From positions 1 through 6,051 of the forward strand of contig JAKSMA010000155.1 of assembly GCA_024400895.1 (NCBI GenBank): DNA of 6,051 bases, read 5' to 3'. Shown piece by piece: positions 1-5,698 of this stretch. Below the pieces are notes generated by a model. That model had not been told where the DNA came from, made no database searches, and saw only the letters and a list, made by a program, of their open reading frames with translations. The position numbers and the translations under genes were made by a program. Source of the stretch: Muribaculaceae bacterium. Lineage in GTDB: Bacteria > Bacteroidota > Bacteroidia > Bacteroidales > Muribaculaceae. Every line of letters begins with the position of its first letter. The stretch's first letter is position 1.

Positions 1-37
1 CTACGTTGTTGCTTTCGCGTCGTCCGTCAAGTCTCAT
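1..37 (-). CDS. ypfJ: Neutral zinc metallopeptidase, YpfJ family (N-terminal fragment, cut by window edge)
   Basis: Reading leftward from an ATG at 37-35, the sequence encodes MRLDGRRESNNV before the window ends. From memory this closely matches the start of the E. coli YpfJ family (M-R-x-x-G-R-R-E-S-x-N-V), where the conserved GRRES-NV segment precedes a single membrane-spanning helix and a periplasmic HExxH-type zinc peptidase domain. Only the first 12 codons are present, so neither the membrane helix nor the zinc site can be checked. The gene is transcribed away from glgB, and a candidate promoter lies about 46 bases upstream of its start. The call rests on a short but characteristic motif. 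The true substrate of this family is not well established. Confidence 0.6.
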   Translation of the reverse strand, partial: MRLDGRRESNNV

Positions 38-83
38 ATTTGTTTATGCGTTAACATGTTTCTTAAAGGAGAATTTTCTTTTG

Positions 84-115
84 CAAATATACTGCATTTT
101 CTTTGAAATATGAAA
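84..115 (-). promoter_or_regulatory. Candidate Bacteroidota-type promoter for the leftward metallopeptidase gene
   Basis: Read on the minus strand, 91-84 is TATATTTG, a full match to the Bacteroidota -7 consensus TAnnTTTG. Twenty bases upstream, 115-112 reads TTTC, a three-of-four match to the -33 TTTG element. The spacing fits the usual 19-21 bases. Transcription would start roughly 40 bases before the ATG at 37. This is a motif match only. Confidence 0.5.
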
Positions 116-138
116 TTTGGGGGATTTACATTGCGTTT

Positions 139-152
139 TGCAAACGATTGCG
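139..152. promoter_or_regulatory. Candidate LacI/MalR/PurR-family operator
   Basis: The 14-mer TGCAAACGATTGCG differs by two bases from CGCAAACGTTTGCG, the form of operator bound by LacI-family regulators such as PurR and MalR. Its core GCAAACGATTGC is a palindrome around a central CG with five of six base pairs matching (the A-A pair at 144/147 fails). It lies between the two divergent promoters, well upstream of the glgB -7 element, so it could serve an activator or a repressor of either gene. An overlapping perfect palindrome TTTGCAAA sits at 137-144. No regulator is encoded in the window. Confidence 0.4.
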
Positions 153-184
153 GAATAGGTGTGAGAAATATTGGGTGGGGATTG

Positions 185-215
185 TGTGATGTTTGCCAAT
201 TTAGCAGTATCTTTG
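185..215 (+). promoter_or_regulatory. Candidate Bacteroidota-type promoter for glgB
   Basis: TATCTTTG at 208-215 fully matches the -7 consensus TAnnTTTG. Nineteen bases upstream, TGTG at 185-188 is a three-of-four match to the -33 TTTG. A better TTTG at 192-195 is too close (12 bases). Transcription would begin near position 222 and give a leader of about 50 bases before the glgB ATG. Confidence 0.5.
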
Positions 216-237
216 TTATTGAATAATAAATTTCACT

Positions 238-256
238 TGGCAGATTCTCTCTGCTA
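238..256 (+). other. Small hairpin in the glgB 5' leader
   Basis: TGGCAGA at 238-244 pairs with TCTGCTA at 250-256 (seven pairs including one G-T) around the loop TTCTC. It lies in the predicted leader, ending 19 bases before the glgB start. It has no T-tract, so it is not a terminator. It may affect translation or mRNA stability, or be chance. Confidence 0.3.
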
Positions 257-264
257 TACCAATA

Positions 265-279
265 ATGCTTGAGATATGA
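265..279 (+). other. Four-codon mini-ORF overlapping the glgB start (ATGA)
   Basis: ATG CTT GAG ATA TGA encodes MLEI. Its stop codon (277-279) overlaps the glgB ATG (276-278) in the form ATGA, the arrangement used for stop-and-restart coupling. It may be a leader ORF or chance. Nothing in the peptide indicates a sensing role. Confidence 0.2.
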
Positions 280-2384
280 AAAAATCACTTCCCATTATCA
301 ACGACGACCCATGGCTTCAGCCGTTCGCTCCAGCCATTGAAGGCCGACACGAAGATGCGTTGAAAAAGATGAAAGAGCTTGCTGGCGACGGCAAAATCTC
401 CGACTTTGCGAATGCACATAACTTCTACGGCTTGCATCGAACCGATAATGGTTGGACTTTCCGCGAATGGGCGCCAAATGCAACAGATATCTATTTGGTG
501 GGGCCATTCAACAACTGGACTGAATGTGAACCTTACCGAATGAAGCGCCTTGCCGACGGCAACTGGGAAATCAATCTTCCCGCCCGTGCAATGGCTCATG
601 GCGATTTGTTTAAGCTCCATGTGCATTGGAATGGCGGTTGGGGCGAACGCATCCCTGCCTATGCCACCCGAGTAGTGCAAGACGAGGCCACACAGACTTT
701 CTCTGCTCAAGTGTGGAGCCCTGACGAAGCCTACGAATGGAAGGTGAAGGATTTCACGCCATCGGTAGAGCCACTGCTGATTTATGAGTGCCACATCGGT
801 ATGGCGCAAAACAAAGAGGCTGTGGGCACTTACGACGAGTTCCGCACCGAAGTGCTCCCGCGTATCGTGAAACTGGGCTACAATGCCATTCAGATTATGG
901 CCATACAGGAGCATCCTTATTATGGTTCGTTTGGCTATCATGTGTCGAGTTTCTACGCAGCGTCAAGCCGCTTCGGCACACCAGAACAACTCAAGCAGCT
1001 CATCGATGAGGCTCACGCGCAGGGTGTGGCTGTGATTATGGATATTGTTCACTCTCATGCAGTGAAGAATGAGGCAGAAGGCCTTGGCCGATTCGACGGC
1101 AGTTACGACCAGTATTTCTATGGCGACGGGCGTCGAGAGCATCCTGCATGGGATTCGCTTTGTTTCGATTATGGCAAGAATTCGGTTATCAATTTCCTGT
1201 TGAGCAACTGCAAATTCTGGCTCGATGAATATAAGTTCGATGGTTTCCGCTTCGATGGCGTTACTTCCATGCTTTATTATAGCCACGGCCTCGGTCAAGC
1301 GTTTGGCGGTTACGACGATTACTATGATGGGTCGCAAGACACCAATGCCATCACTTATCTCACCCTTGCCAATGTGCTGATTCACGAGGTGAATCCAAAT
1401 GCTATCACCATCGCCGAAGAAATGAGCGGTATGCCAGGTTTGGCGCGTGCATTTGAAGATGGTGGCATGGGATTTGACTATCGCATGGCAATGGGTATTC
1501 CCGATTACTGGATTAAGACCATTAAGGAAAAGAAGGATGAAGACTGGAAACCCGGGTCAATCTTCTGGGAACTCACCAATCGTCGCGCCGATGAAAAGAC
1601 CATCAGTTACGCAGAGAGTCACGACCAAGCCCTTGTGGGCGACAAGACCATCATTTTCCGCCTAATCGACAAGGAAATGTATTGGCACATGATGGTGGGC
1701 GACAATAATGCCGTTGTCGACCGCGGTATGGCGCTCCATAAGATGATTCGTTTGGCCACAGCCTCCACTATCAATGGTGGTTACCTCAACTTTATGGGCA
1801 ATGAATGGGGGCATCCTGAGTGGATTGACTTCCCTCGAGAAGGCAATGGCTGGAGCTATAAGTATGCACGCCGTCAGTGGGATTTGGTCGATCGCGAAGA
1901 TTTGAAATATCAGTTCCTCAATAATTGGGATGCCGATGTGATGCATCTTCTGAGTGGGGCGCAAGGGTTCCAAAACTCGCCTGTTCGAAAATTGTGGGAC
2001 AAAGACGACGACCAAGTGCTGGCATTTATGCGTGGCGATCTTGTGTTTGTGTTCAATTTCCACCCCTTCAAGTCGTTCTCTGACTACGGCATGCTTGCAC
2101 CCGCGGGCGAATATGAGCATGTGCTCGATAGCGATAATGCTCGTTTTGGTGGTTATGGCAATATCGATGACACAGTGCATCACCTCACCCAGTCCGACGC
2201 ACTTTATGATGAAGCGGGATTAGGTTGGCTGAAGCTCTACATTCCATCGCGCAGTGTTCAGGTGCTTCGAATGCTACCTCCAAAGAAGAAGCCTTCGTCA
2301 AAGAAGGCTGCTACCAAGAAACCCGCTACCAAGAAACCCGCAGCAAAAAAGGCTACAGCCAAGAAACCCGCGGCAAAGAAATGA
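276..2384 (+). CDS. glgB: 1,4-alpha-glucan (glycogen) branching enzyme, eukaryote-like GH13_8 type, with lysine-rich tail
   Basis: This cytoplasmic enzyme cuts alpha-1,4-glucan chains and re-attaches the piece by an alpha-1,6 bond, making branches in glycogen. Residues 1-50 resemble the helical N-terminus of eukaryotic branching enzymes. A CBM48-type beta domain follows at about 55-145, the catalytic barrel at about 165-550 and a C-terminal beta domain at about 570-667. Visible catalytic motifs are DIVHSH (256-261), GFRFDG with nucleophile Asp327, TIAEE with acid/base Glu381, and ESHDQ with Asp450; none is missing. The segments NAIQIMAIQEH and FMGNEWGHPEW are typical of the GBE1-like subfamily rather than the E. 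coli-like GH13_9 type. The ATG at 276 is preferred because homology begins almost at once; there is no good Shine-Dalgarno site. Residues 668-702 are an extra Lys/Ala/Pro tail after the normal end of the family. No other glycogen gene lies nearby. Confidence 0.96.
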   Translation: MKKSLPIINDDPWLQPFAPAIEGRHEDALKKMKELAGDGKISDFANAHNFYGLHRTDNGWTFREWAPNATDIYLVGPFNNWTECEPYRMKRLADGNWEINLPARAMAHGDLFKLHVHWNGGWGERIPAYATRVVQDEATQTFSAQVWSPDEAYEWKVKDFTPSVEPLLIYECHIGMAQNKEAVGTYDEFRTEVLPRIVKLGYNAIQIMAIQEHPYYGSFGYHVSSFYAASSRFGTPEQLKQLIDEAHAQGVAVIMDIVHSHAVKNEAEGLGRFDGSYDQYFYGDGRREHPAWDSLCFDYGKNSVINFLLSNCKFWLDEYKFDGFRFDGVTSMLYYSHGLGQAFGGYDDYYDGSQDTNAITYLTLANVLIHEVNPNAITIAEEMSGMPGLARAFEDGGMGFDYRMAMGIPDYWIKTIKEKKDEDWKPGSIFWELTNRRADEKTISYAESHDQALVGDKTIIFRLIDKEMYWHMMVGDNNAVVDRGMALHKMIRLATASTINGGYLNFMGNEWGHPEWIDFPREGNGWSYKYARRQWDLVDREDLKYQFLNNWDADVMHLLSGAQGFQNSPVRKLWDKDDDQVLAFMRGDLVFVFNFHPFKSFSDYGMLAPAGEYEHVLDSDNARFGGYGNIDDTVHHLTQSDALYDEAGLGWLKLYIPSRSVQVLRMLPPKKKPSSKKAATKKPATKKPAAKKATAKKPAAKK
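2286..2381 (+). repeat. 15-bp periodic repeat encoding KKxxx x 7 at the glgB C-terminus
   Basis: Lysine pairs occur at residues 671, 676, 681, 686, 691, 696 and 701, exactly five residues apart, with Ala, Pro, Thr or Ser between them. At DNA level this is an imperfect 15-bp tandem repeat running to the stop codon. The composition resembles histone H1-like and AlgP-like tails. It is probably disordered and strongly positive. Confidence 0.85.
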
Positions 2385-2435
2385 AAATGGCACAACGCTG
2401 ATTGATTCTGAAATCAACAATGTTCTTATAAATAC

Positions 2436-2475
2436 GGCACCACAATTCCGAAAAATTGTGGTGCCATTTTTATTT
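2436..2475 (+). terminator. Rho-independent terminator of glgB, possibly bidirectional
   Basis: GGCACCACAATT (2436-2447) and AATTGTGGTGCC (2454-2465) form a perfect 12-bp stem with a six-base loop, followed by ATTTTTATTT. It begins 51 bases after the glgB stop. On the minus strand the same stem lies 54 bases beyond the mltD stop but is followed by a weaker GTATTTATAAG, so it may also end the leftward transcript, less efficiently. No separate terminator for mltD is visible between 2466 and 2519. Confidence 0.93.
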
Positions 2476-2519
2476 ATGTTGCAGCAGCTGTGGCGCTGTG
2501 AACTATTGTCGGGTGAGGA

Positions 2520-4808
2520 TTATTTCTTCTTTTTCTTAGAAGATTCTTCCTTCTTAGAAGATTTCTTGTCGTCCTTTGCCGACTTCTTGTCGTCTTCTTT
2601 TTTCTTCTTTGAAGCCTTAGGGATGTTGAGGTTGTCGCCAGGGTGAATCATGTCGGCATTCTTCAGTTGAGGGTTAGCCTTCTTGAGTTGGTCGGTACCC
2701 AAGCCATAGCGGTGAGCGATGCGTTCGAGCGATTCACCTTCGCGTACGCTGTGAGAAGATGGATTTGATTCTTCCTTCTTGCCCTTCTTGGTTGACTTCT
2801 TATCGTCGTCATCCTTCTTGCCCTTCTTGGTTGACTTCTTGTCATCGTCATCCTTCTTGCCTTTCTTGGCTGACTTCTTGTCGTCGTCATCCTTCTTGCC
2901 TTTCTTGGTTGACTTCTTGTCGTCGTCATCCTTCTTGCCTTTCTTGGCAGACTTCTTATCGTCGTCATCCTTCTTACCCTTCTTGCTTGCCTTGGCTGTT
3001 TCTTCTTCGGCAGTGCGGCGAGAAGTTTGCTTTTTAGCTTTAGCCTTTTCTTCTTCGATAGCGGCTTTTTGCTTCTTGCTGTTGCTTGCCTCCTTCACTG
3101 ATACTTCTTCTGCCTTCTGTTTCTTGGATGCGGTGGCAGCTTTTGCTTCAGTTGTTTCTGCTTTTTGCTTTTTAGATGCTGAGCGGGTATCTATTTCGTC
3201 GTTCACGCTGTAAGAGCCAGAGCGGCTTGGAGCAGCTTTAGCCTTGGATTCTTTCTTTGCAGGAGCAGGAGCAGCGGTTTCTTTTTTGGCAGCTGCTTGA
3301 GCTTGTGCCACTGCTTGCGACTTTGGTTTGGCTTGTGCTGTGGCTGGCTGTTCTGCTTGTGGCGCTTGTGCGCCAGCCACCTTCAATACTTGACCTCTGC
3401 TCACATGCTTGCGGTTAAGATTGTTCATGGCCATCAATTCGTCCACGCTCATATTGTATTCTTCAGCAATGCTCTCAATAGTTTCGTCTCTTTTCACCTT
3501 GTGGTACTTGCTTTCTCCGCTCTCGCTGTTGCGAACCATAGGAGCGCTTTGTGCCACTGGCTTACTTTGAGTGACTGGTTTGCTTTGTGTCACAGGTTTT
3601 TGCTCAACCACCTCTTCCACAGGCTCTACATAAGCGGTTTTCACCACTTTTTCGGTTGTTTCCTTCGGGTCGACCATCTGGTGTGCCACCGTAGATGTGC
3701 GGTTGCCTGGCTCTACCACGTCGCGAGTTGCATAGAGGTCTTGGCGATAGCCCATGATGCTGTCTTCCACCATAATGTAGCTATAAATTTGTTGTGATGG
3801 GAGAGCGAGCGTGTAGGGATGAGTGTCGCCAGGAATGATGTCGTGACGGTATTGTGGGTTGAGAATTCTGATTTCCTCAATAGGAATGTTGAGCACACTT
3901 GAAATTTGGTTGAAGTTCACACGGTGGTGCACCTTCACTGTGTCGATAAGCAAAGGCTTTTTCGACAGTGCAGGGCTGATGTTGTGCTTCTGGTAGTTGT
4001 TCATCACATAAGTGGCAGCGATGAAAGCTGGCACATAACCACGGGTTTCGCGTGGCAGATATTCGTAAATCGACCAAAAGTCGGGATTTTCATTGTCTTT
4101 GCTCTTTGCACGGCGGAGAGCCTTGTTCACATTGGCTGGACCGCAGTTGTAGGCAGCGATAGCGAGCGACCAGTCGTTGTAGATGCCATAGAGCTGCTTG
4201 AAATAACTTGCTGCTGCTTCGCTTGAGCGATATGGGTCGCGGCGTTCGTCCACGAGTGAATTCACTTCAAGGCCGAGCCCTTTACTTGTGTCGACCATGA
4301 ATTGCCAGAGACCGGCAGCACCGGCGCTCGACACCACGTTAGGGTCGAGAGCCGATTCAATGATAGGAATAAATTTCAGTTCGTGAGGCAGGCCCTCTTT
4401 TTCCAATGCCTGTTCAAAGATAGGCATGTAGTAGGGCGACATACCCAGGATTTGCGATAGCATGGTGCGCTCTTTAGTGATGTAACGAGTGATGTACGAC
4501 TTCACCACCTGGTTGAATGGAAGTTCGATTCCCGAAGGAATGGCTCTGAGGCGCTGAATGTATTCTGCGTCGCTCACTTCTTGTGGTGATTTGTTTTCTA
4601 CGTTGGCATCCACCACTGCGTAGTTTTGCAAATACCAGTTTTTTTGCATCTCTTGAGTGTTGGTCTCAAAGCTGTAAGGATACACGATGGCTTCATCGGT
4701 AATCGATTCCTTCAGCGATAAAATCGACGACTTTTTCTTTGGCCCGGCCGATACTGTGATGGCCACAAGCGCCAATGCGATTAATGCGTTAAATCTGAAA
4801 TTCTTCAT
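2520..4808 (-). CDS. mltD: MltD-like membrane-associated or periplasmic lytic transglycosylase with LysM domains and a long charged repeat region
   Basis: The enzyme class cleaves the MurNAc-GlcNAc bond of peptidoglycan to give 1,6-anhydro ends. Residues 1-21 look like a Sec signal peptide (cut after VSA); there is no lipobox cysteine, unlike E. coli MltD. The SLT catalytic domain spans about 125-260, with catalytic Glu151 in IIESALDP, then AGLWQFM (165-171) and AAYNCGP (218-224). Residues 290-345 may be a degenerate LysM. A clear LysM lies at 435-477 and another at 686-730. Between them is a low-complexity Ala/Lys/Gln/Glu stretch and five DDDDK repeats, and residues 731-762 are again lysine-rich. 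At 762 residues it is far longer than E. coli MltD (about 450). The ATG at 4808 gives the signal peptide. The start lies 21 bases beyond the DUF5683 stop, so the two are probably co-transcribed. Confidence 0.93.
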   Translation of the reverse strand: MKNFRFNALIALALVAITVSAGPKKKSSILSLKESITDEAIVYPYSFETNTQEMQKNWYLQNYAVVDANVENKSPQEVSDAEYIQRLRAIPSGIELPFNQVVKSYITRYITKERTMLSQILGMSPYYMPIFEQALEKEGLPHELKFIPIIESALDPNVVSSAGAAGLWQFMVDTSKGLGLEVNSLVDERRDPYRSSEAAASYFKQLYGIYNDWSLAIAAYNCGPANVNKALRRAKSKDNENPDFWSIYEYLPRETRGYVPAFIAATYVMNNYQKHNISPALSKKPLLIDTVKVHHRVNFNQISSVLNIPIEEIRILNPQYRHDIIPGDTHPYTLALPSQQIYSYIMVEDSIMGYRQDLYATRDVVEPGNRTSTVAHQMVDPKETTEKVVKTAYVEPVEEVVEQKPVTQSKPVTQSKPVAQSAPMVRNSESGESKYHKVKRDETIESIAEEYNMSVDELMAMNNLNRKHVSRGQVLKVAGAQAPQAEQPATAQAKPKSQAVAQAQAAAKKETAAPAPAKKESKAKAAPSRSGSYSVNDEIDTRSASKKQKAETTEAKAATASKKQKAEEVSVKEASNSKKQKAAIEEEKAKAKKQTSRRTAEEETAKASKKGKKDDDDKKSAKKGKKDDDDKKSTKKGKKDDDDKKSAKKGKKDDDDKKSTKKGKKDDDDKKSTKKGKKEESNPSSHSVREGESLERIAHRYGLGTDQLKKANPQLKNADMIHPGDNLNIPKASKKKKEDDKKSAKDDKKSSKKEESSKKKKK
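2775..2984 (-). repeat. 39-bp tandem repeat, five copies plus a partial, encoding KKGKKDDDDKKS(A/T)
   Basis: Five complete 39-bp units occupy 2790-2984 (protein residues 609-673), followed by a 15-base partial unit at 2775-2789. The unit is 13 codons, so copy changes keep the frame. The last residue of each unit runs A, T, A, T, T. The second and third units differ by one base, as do the second and fourth, while the first unit differs from the second at about five positions; this suggests recent duplication in the middle of the array. Confidence 0.97.
3063..3176 (-). repeat. Three spaced SKKQKA motifs in the transglycosylase linker
   Basis: SKKQKA recurs at residues 545-550, 561-566 and 577-582, spaced exactly 16 residues apart (48 bp), separated by Glu/Ala/Thr/Ser-rich sequence. 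It lies between the first LysM and the DDDDK repeats and looks like an older, decayed tandem repeat in the same disordered linker. Confidence 0.8.
3546..3599 (-). repeat. 18-bp tandem repeat encoding KPV(T/A)QS x 3
   Basis: Residues 404-421 read KPVTQS, KPVTQS, KPVAQS. This short in-frame repeat forms part of the linker between the degenerate LysM-like segment and the first clear LysM domain of the transglycosylase. Confidence 0.85.
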
Positions 4809-4829
4809 ATTACAAGTTCTTGATTTTTA

Positions 4830-5648
4830 TCAAAAATTAAAAGCACACTGAAGTCCAAACGACGGAATCCGGGAGTTCTTCGTGTCGATAGTGGCAGGAG
4901 TCACATCCATTGAAAGGTCGGATGAAATATCAAAGTGTGCGAGTGAGGCGTCGACATAGGCGTCGACAATATTTATTAAATACACAGCCACCATACTGAT
5001 AATGCAGATATCGCGATAGCGGCGGTAGTAAGTTCGTTTGTTACGGAGTGCGCGCGTGAGCCATTCCTTGTCGAGGTCGCTCTCCTTCACTGTTTTCGGG
5101 AAGAAGTTCATATAGCTGCGCGTGTTAGGGTCATTGTCGGTGATGTCGCGATATGCTTTGGTGTAGTCGCCCAGCATGCGGTTGTTCCATGCCGTTCCAT
5201 AACCGAGGCCTACAAATGCACCCACCACGATAGGCAGTTTCCAGTAGCGGCGGTTGTAGATTTGTCCCAAACCGGGGCAAAGTGCCGACAGCCACATGGC
5301 TCGTTTAGGGTCGGGGTTGAATACACGGAGTCGGCCCAAATTGGTGGCAGAGGCAGTATCGGGGACGAAAGTGGCGCCTGCGAGAATCAGTGAATCGCTG
5401 GCAACGAACTTTACGGTATCGCCCGACTCGTCGAGCACAGGGCTACGCTGATAAGCGGTAGAAGGAGTGGCCATCACCGTGTCGGAAGGTGGGGTGATTT
5501 GCTTGTGAACGCCTGTGCGTGTGCGCACGGGTTTGTCGACGCCTGTGTTGCTCTGTGCACTTGCACCTACAGAGCAAACCACAAGCAGGCAGAGTGTAAC
5601 CACTGTGCCTACTAATGTGCGAATATGTGACTTAAACGTTTTTCTCAC
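4830..5648 (-). CDS. DUF5683 domain-containing envelope protein of unknown function
   Basis: This 272-residue protein has a basic N-terminus and a hydrophobic stretch (about 11-31) ending in ASAQ, consistent with a Sec signal peptide. A polar region (about 32-105) follows, then a conserved-looking domain from about 109. That domain contains NPDPKRAMWLSALCPGLGQ and YNRRYWKLP, which I associate with DUF5683, found in Bacteroidota between parB and a LysM transglycosylase gene. Two likely membrane helices lie at about 138-154 and 213-229. Its biochemical role is not known; the neighbours suggest an envelope role in growth or division. The start is a GTG: the in-frame codons upstream meet a TGA at 5658-5660, and the next in-frame ATG (residue 59) would remove the signal peptide. 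The gap to parB is 50 bases, with no clear promoter, and to mltD 21 bases. Confidence 0.85.
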   Translation of the reverse strand: MRKTFKSHIRTLVGTVVTLCLLVVCSVGASAQSNTGVDKPVRTRTGVHKQITPPSDTVMATPSTAYQRSPVLDESGDTVKFVASDSLILAGATFVPDTASATNLGRLRVFNPDPKRAMWLSALCPGLGQIYNRRYWKLPIVVGAFVGLGYGTAWNNRMLGDYTKAYRDITDNDPNTRSYMNFFPKTVKESDLDKEWLTRALRNKRTYYRRYRDICIISMVAVYLINIVDAYVDASLAHFDISSDLSMDVTPATIDTKNSRIPSFGLQCAFNF

Positions 5649-5698
5649 AAGGGGTTGTCATTTTCTTTGGCGACTTTGCGCCGCTTCAGAAATTGTAT

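Noticed and set aside
50..60. Overlapping palindromes GTTAAC and AACATGTT in the metallopeptidase leader
   Set aside because: They are short and AT-rich, match no operator I can name, and are likely by chance.
34..288. Minus-strand ORF of 84 codons across the divergent intergenic region
   Set aside because: It covers both candidate promoters, overlaps the glgB start and the start of the metallopeptidase fragment in another frame, and resembles no known protein.
285..941. 218-codon minus-strand ORF opposite glgB
   Set aside because: It lies wholly antisense to conserved GlgB sequence and has no recognisable domain. The same holds for the antisense ORFs at 963-1385 and 1662-2183.
2254..2646. 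Plus-strand ORF running from the glgB tail through the terminator
   Set aside because: It is a frame-shifted reading of the Lys-rich repeat, crosses a strong terminator and enters the 3' end of the opposite gene.
2775..2984. Possible CRISPR array
   Set aside because: The 39-bp units are directly adjacent with no spacers, and they lie in frame inside a coding sequence.
2759..3213. Plus-strand ORFs with repeated PFLVDFLSSSSFL-like hydrophobic units
   Set aside because: They are mirror products of the 39-bp repeat in the transglycosylase gene read on the opposite strand. The apparent membrane segments come from complementing Lys and Asp codons.
4820..4833. TTGAT-TTTT-ATCAA hairpin at the DUF5683 stop codon
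   Set aside because: A five-pair AT-rich stem is too weak for a terminator, and the next gene begins a few bases later in the same direction.
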